This document shows, one piece after another, positions 16,201-25,033 of a stretch of DNA of 64,000 nucleotides. The notes under the pieces are model-generated. The model was not told the origin of the DNA and made no database searches. It saw only the letters and a program-made list of their open reading frames with translations. The stretch spans positions 1-64,000 of the forward strand of contig DVOU01000029.1 of assembly GCA_018713365.1 (NCBI GenBank), read 5' to 3'. How positions within the stretch are numbered: the first letter of the stretch is position 1; the number at the start of each line of letters is the position of its first letter. A program made the translations under genes and the position numbers. The DNA comes from Pullichristensenella excrementipullorum (lineage in GTDB: Bacteria > Bacillota > Clostridia > Christensenellales > Aristaeellaceae).

Positions 16201-16253
16201 TGTGCTGTTTGATAACTTGAGAGTGCATCAGCCTTGAAGGAGGTGTCATAGAG

Positions 16254-16445
16254 ATGGGAAAGTTTTGTGAGGTCTGCGGCAAGGGCGTGAAGTATGGCAA
16301 CAACGTCAGCCACTCCAACCGCAAGACGCGCCGCACCTGGGCGCCGAACACGCAGCGCGTCCGCGTGATGGTCGATGGAACGCCGAAGCGCATGTTCGTC
16401 TGCACCCGCTGCCTGCGCAGCAATAAGGTGGAGCGCGCGCAGTAA
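16254..16445 (+). CDS. rpmB: 50S ribosomal protein bL28 (zinc-binding form)
   Basis: A 63-aa protein of the large ribosomal subunit. It has the four cysteines of the C+ zinc-ribbon type (Cys5, Cys8, Cys50, Cys53) and the conserved VSHSNRKTRRTWAPN segment. It is transcribed alone from its own promoter, divergent from the asp23 operon, as in other Firmicutes. AAGGAGGTG precedes the ATG. Confidence 0.98.
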   Translation: MGKFCEVCGKGVKYGNNVSHSNRKTRRTWAPNTQRVRVMVDGTPKRMFVCTRCLRSNKVERAQ

Positions 16446-16467
16446 GCCCGTCCGCCCTTATCCGAGA

Positions 16468-16524
16468 GGCCGCTTTCATGCCTGCATCCGTCGTTTGGCG
16501 GGCAGGATGGGGAGCGGTCTTTTC
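16468..16524 (+). terminator. Probable terminator of rpmB
   Basis: An imperfect long hairpin: GGCCGCT...GCCTGC (16468-16486) pairs with GCAGGA...AGCGGTC (16503-16519) and is followed by TCTTTTC. It lies between rpmB and the membrane-protein pair. Confidence 0.55.
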
Positions 16525-16569
16525 GGCGTACCATTTTGCCCCTTGGCTGGATGAAGGGAGGGTCTTTGC

Positions 16570-17340
16570 GTGAAGCGCAGTTCGAGGCGTTTGCTTTCGC
16601 TGCTGCTCAGTTCTCTGTCCGTCGCGGCGCTGGCGCTGCTTTTGCTGTGCCTGCCCGCCGCGCGCGGCGGCCCCGTGCCAATGGCCGTTTACGCGGGGCT
16701 GATGGCGGTCGCGGCCCTTTCCGCGTTCTGGAACACGCACGACCTCTTCGCCCGCAGGCCGTTCCCGCTCTATGTGGAGACGCGCAGGCGCGCAAACGGC
16801 TGCGTGACGCGCATCGTGCGGCCCGGAAAGATGCTGGCGGCGCTGTTCTGGCTGCTGCTGGCGTTGGGGCTGCTCTTTGCCGCGTGGGCGCTGCGCGGGA
16901 CCATCGCGCGCGGGGAATGGTTGTTCGCGCTTTTGGAGGCGGCGGTTTTTGGGCTGTACGCCGCCGCATGCGCGGTCCTTTTGCGCACCTGCGTGGGCAG
17001 GCGGCGCACCGCGCTCTACCTCTTTGAGGAAGATGAGGAGGGCGGCGAAGGCCCGGCGTGGGATGAAAGCGGGCCGGACGTGGTGCATGGCGAGGTGCGC
17101 CGGGGAAGGGCGCTGGCGCTGTTGCAGACGGCCATCGTGCTGCTGGGGGCCGCGGCGTTCGCGGTCGCGGCGGTCTCGTCCATCCTCCGGGGCGGGGCGT
17201 GGTGGACCATCGCCTTCATGCTCGCGGTTTTGGCGCTTTTGACGTGGGCCGGCGCGGGCATCGCGCGCGAAGTGAAGCACGCCTCGCCGCGCGCGGTGGT
17301 GAAGGTGGTCGAGCGCCCGCGCGGAAGGGAGCGGAGATGA
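16570..17340 (+). CDS. Unrecognised membrane protein, 256 aa
   Basis: I do not recognise the family. The protein has two hydrophobic helices near the N-terminus (about 8-32 and 37-56), two more at about 90-140, and two at about 185-235, with an acidic loop (LYLFEEDEEGGEGPAWDE) before the third pair. This looks like three pairs of transmembrane helices with cytoplasmic linkers. The start is a GTG at 16570 with GGGAGG 8 nt before it. The stop overlaps the start of the next gene by 4 nt (ATGA), so both products are probably made together and may act together. Confidence 0.75.
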   Translation: MKRSSRRLLSLLLSSLSVAALALLLLCLPAARGGPVPMAVYAGLMAVAALSAFWNTHDLFARRPFPLYVETRRRANGCVTRIVRPGKMLAALFWLLLALGLLFAAWALRGTIARGEWLFALLEAAVFGLYAAACAVLLRTCVGRRRTALYLFEEDEEGGEGPAWDESGPDVVHGEVRRGRALALLQTAIVLLGAAAFAVAAVSSILRGGAWWTIAFMLAVLALLTWAGAGIAREVKHASPRAVVKVVERPRGRERR

Positions 17341-18155
17341 GCATGTTGCGTTCGGGGCGGAAAGGGGCGCTGTGGTTTTTCCTCCATATCCTTTCCATCC
17401 TCTTTCTAAGCGCGTGGGAGCTTTGCACCATCTCCACAGGCGCCCATTGGTCCCTGACACTGTTTGGCGGGGTGTTGCTGGCGAAGGTCGCGTCGGACTT
17501 CGTTCGCGGCGTGCGGATGCGGCGGCGCGCGGAGGATGCAGAGGAAGAGGCACAGCCGGATGCGGAGGAAGAGGCGCAGGAAAAAGCGAGACTGCATGGG
17601 TTGCCCGCTAGCGTGGTCAAAGCCGTGTGGGCAGCGATCCTGGTTTCTGGCTCTTTCTTGCTTGTCATCCTGTTTGCGGGCGCATTGAATGCCGCTCTGA
17701 ATTCCAAAGGCTCATGGGCAATTTGGATGTTCCCTGCCTTAGTGCTGTGCATGCTGGGCGGCCACATTTCTCTGGCCTGCATCGTCTTGCGCAGCCTTCC
17801 GGGGAAGAAACGGCCGCGGCGCGACCCGGCATCGGAGATACGTTGGCCCCTCTTTTGCTTTGGCCTCTGCTTTGCCATCTCTGGCAGTTTTTTCATCGCC
17901 GCGTATCTGATTGCGGCTGTTCCGCAGGGGCAACCGTGGGCAACTTGCCTGATCGCCGTGCCGCACGTTGCCGTTGGCGTTGCCTTTGCCGTCTCCGCGG
18001 TGCGCAAGCCATCCAAGGATGTGCCGGAAGGGGACGCCTTGCCGCGCACCTGCCCGCGCTGCGAGGCGACGGTGCCGGCGGGGGAAAGCGTCTGCCCGCG
18101 CTGCGGGAAGCGGGTGCGGGCGGGGAAGTTGAAGGATAAGGGCGCAAGCATGTGA
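17337..18155 (+). CDS. Unrecognised membrane protein with C-terminal zinc ribbon
   Basis: A 272-aa protein. It has two N-terminal hydrophobic helices, a charged Glu/Ala-rich stretch (about 64-85), four more hydrophobic helices, and a cytoplasmic end with two CPRC pairs (CPRCEATVPAGESVCPRCGK, about 238-257), a classical zinc ribbon. The layout mirrors that of the upstream membrane protein, to which it is coupled by a 4-nt overlap; the two could be ancient paralogues. No enzyme motif is visible. Placement between rpmB and rpe, where B. subtilis has spoVM, is notable, but it is not related to SpoVM. Confidence 0.75.
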   Translation: MSMLRSGRKGALWFFLHILSILFLSAWELCTISTGAHWSLTLFGGVLLAKVASDFVRGVRMRRRAEDAEEEAQPDAEEEAQEKARLHGLPASVVKAVWAAILVSGSFLLVILFAGALNAALNSKGSWAIWMFPALVLCMLGGHISLACIVLRSLPGKKRPRRDPASEIRWPLFCFGLCFAISGSFFIAAYLIAAVPQGQPWATCLIAVPHVAVGVAFAVSAVRKPSKDVPEGDALPRTCPRCEATVPAGESVCPRCGKRVRAGKLKDKGASM

Positions 18156-18165
18156 CGGATATGGG

Positions 18166-18200
18166 AACGGCCCGGGGCTGATGGACAGTCCCGGGCCGTT
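18166..18200. terminator. Hairpin between convergent genes
   Basis: An 11-bp perfect stem (18166-18176 with 18190-18200), very GC-rich, lies between the zinc-ribbon gene and the 59-aa membrane gene that face each other. Neither side has a real T tract, so termination would rely on the stem or on other factors. Confidence 0.5.
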
Positions 18201-18204
18201 GCGT

Positions 18205-18384
18205 TCAGAATCTCCAGAGCAAAAAACCGGCGCTGATGAGCAGGATGGCCAGAACGCTCATCCACAGCCAGCTCGGCAGGCTGCAAAGCAGGAGGATGAC
18301 CCCCACCAGCATCAGCCCCAGACCAAACCACCTGGAAACGCCGCTTCGTTGACCGCCGCGGCGGTCCTTGCACGCCCTGTTCAT
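18205..18384 (-). CDS. Small two-helix membrane protein, 59 aa
   Basis: A short gene below usual ORF cut-offs. The ATG at 18384 has GGGGAGG 7 nt before it and the frame runs to TGA at 18205-18207. The protein has a basic start (NRACKDRRGGQR), one hydrophobic helix (WFGLGLMLVGVILLLCSL), a short PSW turn and a second helix (LWMSVLAILLISAGFLLW), then ends Arg-Phe. It therefore looks like a membrane hairpin with both ends inside. It lies 46 nt after rpe on the same strand and may be the last gene of that operon. No family was recognised. Confidence 0.65.
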   Translation of the reverse strand: MNRACKDRRGGQRSGVSRWFGLGLMLVGVILLLCSLPSWLWMSVLAILLISAGFLLWRF

Positions 18385-18430
18385 GCCATCGCCTCCCCGA
18401 TATAGTATGCGGGCAGGCGGCAGGGGTGCG

Positions 18431-19105
18431 TCAGGCGTTTTCCTCGGGATGGATCTGCCGCCAGGAGGCGCGCAGGCTGTCGATGAAGCCCTTGGCGTCG
18501 TCCGCGCCGAAGAGGGCGCTGCCGGCGACGATGACGTCCGCGCCGCGGCGCATCATCTCGACGGCGGTGACGGTGTTGGCCCCGCCGTCCACCTCCAGCA
18601 TGGCTTTGGAGCCGGCGCGGTCGAGCATGGCGCGAATTTCGGCGATCTTGTCCAGGCACTCGGGGATCATCTTCTGCCCGCCGTAGCCGGGGTTGACCGT
18701 CATCACCAGCACAAGGTCGAGGCTGGGCAGCAGATAGCGCAGACAGTCCGGCGAGGTGGCCGGGTTGAGGGCGATGCCGGCGAGGCAGCCGTGTTCGCGG
18801 ATGAGGGCGAGCGTGCGGTGCAAATGGCCGCCGGCCTCGGCGTGGATGGTGATGATCTTCGCGCCGGCTTTGGCGAAGTTTTCCACCTGCGCTTCCGGGC
18901 GCTCGACCATCAGGTGGGCGTCCACCGGCAGCGGGCCCTGGGCGGCGAATTTGCAAATGCCGGAGCCAAAGGTGATGTTGGGCACGAAGGCGCCGTCCAT
19001 GACGTCGAAGTGCAGATAATCCGCGCCCGCGGCGGCCATGCGCTCGATCTCCGCCCCCATGGCGCGGAAATCCGCGGCCAGCAGAGACGGTGCGACTTTA
19101 ACCAT
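18431..19105 (-). CDS. rpe: Ribulose-phosphate 3-epimerase
   Basis: A 224-aa TIM-barrel enzyme of normal length that interconverts ribulose-5-phosphate and xylulose-5-phosphate. It shows the start APSLLAADF, metal and catalytic segments YLHFDVMDGAFVPNITFG and DAHLMVERPE, the loop MTVNPGYGGQK and the phosphate-binding end VDGGANTVTAVEMMRRGADVIVAGSALF. It overlaps rsgA by 8 nt, as is common in Firmicutes. Confidence 0.97.
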   Translation of the reverse strand: MVKVAPSLLAADFRAMGAEIERMAAAGADYLHFDVMDGAFVPNITFGSGICKFAAQGPLPVDAHLMVERPEAQVENFAKAGAKIITIHAEAGGHLHRTLALIREHGCLAGIALNPATSPDCLRYLLPSLDLVLVMTVNPGYGGQKMIPECLDKIAEIRAMLDRAGSKAMLEVDGGANTVTAVEMMRRGADVIVAGSALFGADDAKGFIDSLRASWRQIHPEENA

Positions 19106-19976
19106 AGCGATCCCTCCAACGTATTCTCATTTCTTCCAGAAGCGTCACGTAACGCGCGTGGCGCTCCTTATCCACATCCCCCGCCGCCACGGCCGCGCGC
19201 ACGGCGCAATCCGGCTCAGTGGCGTGGTAGCAGGGCGAAAAGCGACACTGGCCCTCGTAAGGGGCGAACTCCGGATAGCCGTCCTTGAGCAGCACCGGGT
19301 CGCAGAGCTTGGTCTCCAACAGGCTGAAGCCGGGCGTGTCCAGCGCCATGCCGCCGCCCTCCAGCGGGATCAGTTCGCAGTGGCGCGTGGTATGGCGGCC
19401 GCGCTCGATCTTGCGGGAGACGTCGCCCGTTTGCAGGCCGAAGCCGTAAAGGGCGTTGAGCAGCGTGGACTTGCCCGCACCGGACTGGCCCGCCACGGCG
19501 TGGACATGGCCGCGCAGGCGGACGCGCAGGGCGTCTATCCCCTCCCCCGTGCGCGCGCAGACGGAAAACACGTCCGCGCCCGCGCCGCGGTACTGGTGGG
19601 CGACGTCCTTTGCCATTTGCGGGTCGATGTCGCCCTTGTTGACGGCGATGACGGCTTCGATGCCCTGTTCCCGCGCTGCGAGCAGCAGGCGGTCGGCCAT
19701 GAGCAGGTCCGGCTCCGGCGCGGCGGCGGCGATGACGATCAGCACAGTGTCGATATTGGAAACCGGCGGGCGGGCGAGCTGGCTTTTGCGCGGGAGGATG
19801 GCCTTGAGCCAGCCGTCTTCCTCCTCTGTGCCCGGCTCGAACTCCACCCGATCGCCCACCATGGGCTTTAAGCGCGCGCGGCGCAACTTGGCCTGCGCGC
19901 GCAGTTGATGCGTCTGGCCCTGCGCGTCGAGGGCGTAGTAAAAGCCGCCCACGCCGCGGATGATGATGCCCTGCAA
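19098..19976 (-). CDS. rsgA: Ribosome small-subunit GTPase RsgA
   Basis: A 292-aa circularly permuted GTPase that matures the 30S subunit. An N-terminal OB fold is followed by G4 (AVNKGDI), then G1 (AGQSGAGKSTLLNAL) and G3 (DTPGF), in the permuted order of the family. The C-terminal zinc finger shows CRFSPCYHATEPDC (CxxxxCxHxxxxxC). It sits between prkC and rpe, its usual place. Confidence 0.97.
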   Translation of the reverse strand: MQGIIIRGVGGFYYALDAQGQTHQLRAQAKLRRARLKPMVGDRVEFEPGTEEEDGWLKAILPRKSQLARPPVSNIDTVLIVIAAAAPEPDLLMADRLLLAAREQGIEAVIAVNKGDIDPQMAKDVAHQYRGAGADVFSVCARTGEGIDALRVRLRGHVHAVAGQSGAGKSTLLNALYGFGLQTGDVSRKIERGRHTTRHCELIPLEGGGMALDTPGFSLLETKLCDPVLLKDGYPEFAPYEGQCRFSPCYHATEPDCAVRAAVAAGDVDKERHARYVTLLEEMRIRWRDRYG

Positions 19977-19987
19977 CCGATCGCCTC

Positions 19988-21826
19988 CTACTCGAACATG
20001 ACCTGCGTTTCCACCATGAGTACGCCGTCCATATACTCGCGCACGGTATGCAGCCCCTGCTCGACGCTGGAAAGCTCGATGGAATAGGTGCCCGCGTCCA
20101 GCGCGCCGCTGAAGCCGGTGAAGGCCGCGCCCGAGGGCGGCACGATCTCCAGCACCACTTCCACGTTGCTCAGGGGCACGTAGAGCGTGTAGTTGGAGGG
20201 CGGATAGTAGAGCATCTGGCGCGGCTGGCTGATGGTCAAAATCAGCTCCGTGCCCTCGGCGACCACCTCTCCCGGGGGGATGGACTGGGCGATGACCGTG
20301 CCGGCGGGCTCGTCCGCCGAATAGCCGGGCACGGGCTCGCCGAGGGTCAGGCCCCCGGCCTCGGCCTGCGCCTGCGCGCCCTCGAAGGTGAGGCCGGTGA
20401 GCGGCGGCACTTCCACCGTTTCGGCGCTGAGGATCAGCACGATGTCGGTCTCGCGGGTGATCCAGCCCGGCTCCGGGCTTTGCCCGGCGACGCAGCCCAC
20501 GGGCTTGTCGCTGACGGCGTAGGTCACCGAGACGCGCTCGGCGGCGACGCCCAGCCCGGTCAGTTCCTCGTAGACCTGTTCCAGCGTCCAGCCGGTCATG
20601 TCTTCAAAATAAATCCACTGGCTGCCGGCGCTGACGGTGATGCCGATCTCGGTGCCGCGGCGGCGCTTCTGGCCCGCCTCCACGGTCTGCTGCATGACCA
20701 GCCCCTGCGGGTATTCCTCGCTGTAGGCGTATTCCACCACGGGAGTGAAGCCGCGCTGGGAGATGACGGCGGTGGCGGCGGCCTCCTCCGAGCCGATGGT
20801 CAGAGGTACGCTCTCCATGTTGTAGACGGCGGAAAAGTACCAGACGAGCGAGCCAATGACGGCGACGCCCACAAATATGGCGGCAAAGAACGACACCCTT
20901 TGCAGCCGTCGCTTGCGGCGCAGGGCCTTGCGGCGCTGTTCCTCGCGCTGGCGCTCCTGCTCCTCGCGCGTGAGCGGATAGGTGACAAAGCCGCCCCGGG
21001 GGCGCACCACGGCCTTGCGCAGATCGCCGGCGAACTCGGCGGCGGTCTGGTAGCGGCGGGCGCTGTCCTTGGCCAGAGCGCGCATGACCACTTCATCCAG
21101 CGCGCGGGAGATGTTGGGGGCGAGGTCGCGCATGGAGCGCGGCTCCTCGCTGACGTGTTTGAGGGCCACGGACACGGCGGTGTCGCCATCGAAGGGCACC
21201 TGGCCGGTGAGCATTTCGTAAAGCACGACGCCGACGGAGTAGAGGTCGCTCTTTTCGTCGGCCACCTCGCCGGACGCCTGCTCGGGCGAGAAGTAGTGTA
21301 CGCTGCCCAGCGCTGAGTTCTGCTTGTCGTCCACGCGGGTGGTCTGGGCGGTTTTCAGGCGCGCGATGCCGAAATCGGCCACCTTGACCTTGCCATCCTT
21401 GTTGACGAGGATGTTCTGGGGCTTGATGTCGCGGTGGACGATGCCGTTTTTGTGGGCGTGATCCACGGCGGCGAGGATGCGGATGACCATGCGCACGGCG
21501 GTCTCCGGCGCGATGCGGCCCTGTTCGCGGATGAGGTCCTTCAAGGTCTTGCCGGGGACGTACTCCATGACGATATAGCGCATGTCGTTGTCCTTGCCGA
21601 CATCGAGGAGGTTGACGATGTTTTCATGCGACATCTTGGCCGCGGCCTCGGCCTCGCGGCTGAAACGGCGCACAAATTCCTCGTCCTGCTCGTATTCCGG
21701 GCGCAGGACCTTGACGGCGACGGTGCGCTTTTTTGCTTTGTCCCAGGCGCGGTAGACCACGGCCATGCCGCCGGTGCCGACGACAGCCTGTATCTCGTAG
21801 CGCCCGGATAGCACGCGTCCGATCAT
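19988..21826 (-). CDS. prkC: PASTA-domain Ser/Thr protein kinase (PrkC/StkP type)
   Basis: A 612-aa membrane kinase that senses muropeptides and controls cell wall growth and spore germination. Kinase domain at residues 10-265 with GTGGMAVV (17-24), VAVK (Lys39), HRDIKPQN (131-138) and DFG (151-153). One membrane helix lies near 335-355, after a very basic stretch (RRKALRRKRRLQR). Outside the cell come about three PASTA repeats and a final beta-rich region. The start at 21826 overlaps the phosphatase stop by 4 nt; the open frame up to 22249 is not coding. The phosphatase upstream reverses its action. Confidence 0.96.
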   Translation of the reverse strand: MIGRVLSGRYEIQAVVGTGGMAVVYRAWDKAKKRTVAVKVLRPEYEQDEEFVRRFSREAEAAAKMSHENIVNLLDVGKDNDMRYIVMEYVPGKTLKDLIREQGRIAPETAVRMVIRILAAVDHAHKNGIVHRDIKPQNILVNKDGKVKVADFGIARLKTAQTTRVDDKQNSALGSVHYFSPEQASGEVADEKSDLYSVGVVLYEMLTGQVPFDGDTAVSVALKHVSEEPRSMRDLAPNISRALDEVVMRALAKDSARRYQTAAEFAGDLRKAVVRPRGGFVTYPLTREEQERQREEQRRKALRRKRRLQRVSFFAAIFVGVAVIGSLVWYFSAVYNMESVPLTIGSEEAAATAVISQRGFTPVVEYAYSEEYPQGLVMQQTVEAGQKRRRGTEIGITVSAGSQWIYFEDMTGWTLEQVYEELTGLGVAAERVSVTYAVSDKPVGCVAGQSPEPGWITRETDIVLILSAETVEVPPLTGLTFEGAQAQAEAGGLTLGEPVPGYSADEPAGTVIAQSIPPGEVVAEGTELILTISQPRQMLYYPPSNYTLYVPLSNVEVVLEIVPPSGAAFTGFSGALDAGTYSIELSSVEQGLHTVREYMDGVLMVETQVMFE

Positions 21827-22545
21827 TTCGCTTCCTCCTTGCAGGTGACCAGGAGGACGGTGATGTTGTCGTGCCCGCCGTGATGCAGGGCGCGCTCGAT
21901 GAGCGTTGTGACCTTGTCGCCCATGCGCATGCCGCTGAGCATGATCTCGAGCATCTCGCGCTCGCTCAGGGCGTTGGAAAGGCCGTCCGAGCAGAGCAGG
22001 AAGACGTCGTCCGGACGGGTGTCGAGGCGCAGAAGATCGACCTCGACCGCTTCGGCGGTGCCAAGGGCGCGGGTGATATAGTTGCGCTTGGGGTGATTGA
22101 GGGCCTCGCTGGGGGTGATGAGGCCGCTTAAGACCATTTCCTCCACCAGCGTGTGGTCGGTCGTCACCTGCAAAATGGCGCGGTTGCGGATGAGATAGGC
22201 GCGGCTGTCGCCCACCTGCGCGATGTGGGCGATGTTGCCTTCCATGCACAGGGCGGTGATGGTGGTGCCCATGCCCGCGCAGCCCTCGCGTTCCTTCGAG
22301 GCGCGCCAGATCTGCTCGTTGGCGCGCTCCACGGCGCGGCGCAGCGCTTCCTCCGTGGGCGAAATGGGCGCGCGCATCTCCTCTTCAAGCACGCGCACGG
22401 CCATGGCGCTGGCCACTTCGCCGGCGTTGTGGCCGCCCATGCCGTCGGCCACGGCGCAAAAACGCTCGCCCGGCTTGGGGGCGTAATAGCTGTCCTCGTT
22501 GATCGGGCGTACCCGGCCGATGTCGGTGGCGGCGTATACTTTCAT
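21823..22545 (-). CDS. PP2C-type Ser/Thr phosphatase (PrpC/Stp)
   Basis: A 240-aa metal-dependent phosphatase. Motifs: TDIGRVRPINEDSYY (8-22), VADGMGGHNAGEVAS (32-46), MGTTITAL, GDSRAYL and the late LLCSDGLS. It is the partner phosphatase of PrkC and is coupled to it by a 4-nt overlap. Length and order are as in B. subtilis prpC-prkC. Confidence 0.95.
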   Translation of the reverse strand: MKVYAATDIGRVRPINEDSYYAPKPGERFCAVADGMGGHNAGEVASAMAVRVLEEEMRAPISPTEEALRRAVERANEQIWRASKEREGCAGMGTTITALCMEGNIAHIAQVGDSRAYLIRNRAILQVTTDHTLVEEMVLSGLITPSEALNHPKRNYITRALGTAEAVEVDLLRLDTRPDDVFLLCSDGLSNALSEREMLEIMLSGMRMGDKVTTLIERALHHGGHDNITVLLVTCKEEAK

Positions 22546-22569
22546 GGCGCGCTCCTTTGTTTGCCGTCG

Positions 22570-23619
22570 TTATCGCTCCTTGCGGTCTTCCAGCACGCGG
22601 CGGCGCAGTTGGCCGCAGGCGCCCTCGATGTCCGCGCCCATTTCGCGGCGCACGGTGGCGGAGATGCGGCGCGCCTCCAGGCGGCGCAAAAAGTTCTGGA
22701 CGTCCGCGCGCGTGGGCGGGTGCAGGTCGCGCTCGCGCACGGCGTTGAGGGGGATGAGGTTGACGTGGCAGCGCAGGCCGCGCAGGCGCGTTGCCAGTTC
22801 GTCGGCGTGGCGCAGTTCGCTGTTGACGCCCTTGACCAGCGCATATTCAAAAATGACGCGGCGGCCGGTCTTTTCGACATATTCGCGGGCGGCGCAAAGC
22901 ACGTCCTCGATGGCGTAGGCGTTGGCCACAGGCAGAAGCTGTTTGCGCACCTCGTCGTTGGGGGCGTGCAGGGAGATGGAGAGCGTCACCGGCAGGCCCT
23001 CTTTGGCAAGATCGCGCATCTGCGGCACGAGCCCGCAGGTGGAGAGCGATATGTTGCGCAGGGAGATGTTCGTGCGCTCCGGGGAATTGACCAGGTGCAG
23101 AAACTTCACCGTGTTTTCGTAGTTGTCCAGCGGTTCGCCGCTGCCCATCAGCACGATGTTGTGGACGCGCCGCCCTTCCGGGGCGAGCATGCGGTTTACC
23201 GCGGTCACCTGCCCCAGCATCTCCCCCGCCGTCAGATCGCGCACGCGGCCTTCGAGCGTGGAGGCGCAGAAGCGGCAGCCCATGCGGCAGCCCACCTGCG
23301 TGGAGAGGCAGAGGGTGTCGCCGTAGTGGTAGCGCATGACCACGCCCTCGATGAGGTTTCCGTCCGTCAGTTCGTAGAGCAGCTTTTCCGTATCGTCAAG
23401 CTTCGAGCGGAAGCTCTCGCGGATGGAGACGGGGTCAGCCACGGCGCATTCGGCGAGGCGCGCGCGCAGGGCGGCGGGAAGGTCGGTCATCTCCGCGATG
23501 GACGCGCCGCGGGCGAGCCACTTGCCCACCTGTTTGGCGCGGAAGGGCGCGGGGTCGAGCGGGTGAAGGAAATCCGCCAATTCTTCCTGCGTCAGCGAGA
23601 GAAGCTGCGTGCGCTCCAT
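22570..23619 (-). CDS. rlmN: 23S rRNA/tRNA m2A methyltransferase RlmN
   Basis: A 349-aa radical-SAM enzyme that methylates C2 of A2503 in 23S rRNA and A37 in some tRNAs. The cluster motif CRMGCRFC has Cys111, Cys115 and Cys118. GSGEPLDNY and the SLSTCGLVP segment follow, and the C-terminal Cys in EGACGQLRR is the expected methyl-carrying partner residue. It begins one base after rsmB ends and is in its normal place before the phosphatase gene. Confidence 0.96.
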   Translation of the reverse strand: MERTQLLSLTQEELADFLHPLDPAPFRAKQVGKWLARGASIAEMTDLPAALRARLAECAVADPVSIRESFRSKLDDTEKLLYELTDGNLIEGVVMRYHYGDTLCLSTQVGCRMGCRFCASTLEGRVRDLTAGEMLGQVTAVNRMLAPEGRRVHNIVLMGSGEPLDNYENTVKFLHLVNSPERTNISLRNISLSTCGLVPQMRDLAKEGLPVTLSISLHAPNDEVRKQLLPVANAYAIEDVLCAAREYVEKTGRRVIFEYALVKGVNSELRHADELATRLRGLRCHVNLIPLNAVRERDLHPPTRADVQNFLRRLEARRISATVRREMGADIEGACGQLRRRVLEDRKER

Positions 23620-23620
23620 G

Positions 23621-25033
23621 CTACACGCCCTTTCTGCGCATGCGGGCGATGAAGAAGCCCTCCACGTGGTCGCGGTGGCTCAAAAGCTGCGCCATGCCGT
23701 TTTCGCAGCGGCAACGCAGAGGTTCGGGCAGGTAGTCCGCGCCCGTTTCGGGGACGAACTCCGGGTGCCTTTCGAGGAAGGCGCGCACCTGCTGTTCGTT
23801 CTCCTCGGGAAGGATGGTGCAGGTGGAATAGACGAGCAGGCCGCCCACCTTGACAAAGCGGGCGCAGTTTTCCAGAATTTCCGCCTGCAGGGGCAGCAGC
23901 GTTTCCAGCTGCGCGTCGGTAAAGCGGTACTTGATGTCCGGCTTGTCGGCGATGACGCCGAGGCCGGAACAGGGCGCGTCCACAAGCACGGCGTCCATGT
24001 AAAGGTCAAAGTCCGCGCAGGGCTTGCGGGCGTCGCGCACGGCGGGGCGCAGGCTGTCGAGCTTGAGGCGCTGTTTGGCGGCGCGGATCAGTTCCACGCG
24101 ATGTTCGTGTACGTCCCAGGCGTAGACGCGGCCGACGTCGGACATGGTTTCGGCGATGAGGGCGCTCTTGCCGCCCGGGGCGGCGCAGGCGTCCAGCACG
24201 TTCATGCCCGGTTTGGGCTCCACGGCCAGCGCCGCGAGCATGGAGCTTTCGCCCTGAATGGAGAAGTAGCCGTTGCGGAAGCCGTCGAGACGGGCGAGGT
24301 TGCCCGCCGCCGGGCAGCGGTAGGCGCCGGGAACGATGCCGCGCTCGAAGATGACATCGTGCGTTTTGAGGTAGTTTTCAAAGCCCGCCGCGTCGGTCTT
24401 CATGGCGTTGAAGCGGATGGTCTGGCTGGGGCGCGGGCGGTCGGCCATGATGGCCACGGCCTCTTCCTCGCCATAGGCGGCGATGAGGCGTTTGGCCAGC
24501 TCCGGGGCGACCGAATACCGCACGGCGGGGTCGTCGATCGCGGGAAGTTCGCCGGCGTCGCGGGCGCGGATCAGGCTGCGCAGGATGCCGTTGACCAGCG
24601 CGGCAAGGCCGTCCCGGCCCGAGGCGCGCGTCTGCTTGACGGCCTCGTCCACGGCGGCGTGGTCGGGGATCTTGTCCATCAAAAGGATCTGCGCCGCGGC
24701 GATGTGGAGGATGTCCTCCACCACCGGCTCGGGGCGCTCCGTCCAGAACTGGGCAAGGCGCGCTTCGAGCAGCAGGCGGTTCTCCACGGCGGTGAAAAAC
24801 AGGCTGGCGGCCAGCCGCTTGTCGTCCGCGCAGAGGTGGGCGGTGTTCAAATGACGGTCCAGCGCCGCGGAGACGTAGGAGCCGGAGCGCGCCACGTCCG
24901 TAAGCGCGCGGCGCGCCACCTCGCGGGCGCCAAGGGGCGTTTCCTTGCCCTGCGGGCGCTCGCGGCGGGCGCGGAAGGGCGGACGGCGCGCGCCGTCGCG
25001 GGAAATATCGTTTCTTTTGTCGCGTTTGTCCAT
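23621..25033 (-). CDS. rsmB: 16S rRNA m5C967 methyltransferase RsmB (Sun)
   Basis: A 470-aa protein. The N-terminal NusB-like RNA-binding domain (about 40-170) is preceded by a basic tail of about 35 residues. The methyltransferase domain has the SAM loop LDACAAPGGKSALIAE, motif IV DAPCSGLG and motif VI YSTCTILPEENE with the catalytic cysteine. It follows fmt directly (stop of fmt at 25034), as in most Firmicutes. Confidence 0.96.
   Translation of the reverse strand: MDKRDKRNDISRDGARRPPFRARRERPQGKETPLGAREVARRALTDVARSGSYVSAALDRHLNTAHLCADDKRLAASLFFTAVENRLLLEARLAQFWTERPEPVVEDILHIAAAQILLMDKIPDHAAVDEAVKQTRASGRDGLAALVNGILRSLIRARDAGELPAIDDPAVRYSVAPELAKRLIAAYGEEEAVAIMADRPRPSQTIRFNAMKTDAAGFENYLKTHDVIFERGIVPGAYRCPAAGNLARLDGFRNGYFSIQGESSMLAALAVEPKPGMNVLDACAAPGGKSALIAETMSDVGRVYAWDVHEHRVELIRAAKQRLKLDSLRPAVRDARKPCADFDLYMDAVLVDAPCSGLGVIADKPDIKYRFTDAQLETLLPLQAEILENCARFVKVGGLLVYSTCTILPEENEQQVRAFLERHPEFVPETGADYLPEPLRCRCENGMAQLLSHRDHVEGFFIARMRRKGV

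Noticed and set aside
16046..16253. spoVM, usually near rpmB
   Set aside because: No 26-codon frame with the SpoVM pattern was seen on either strand around rpmB or rpe.
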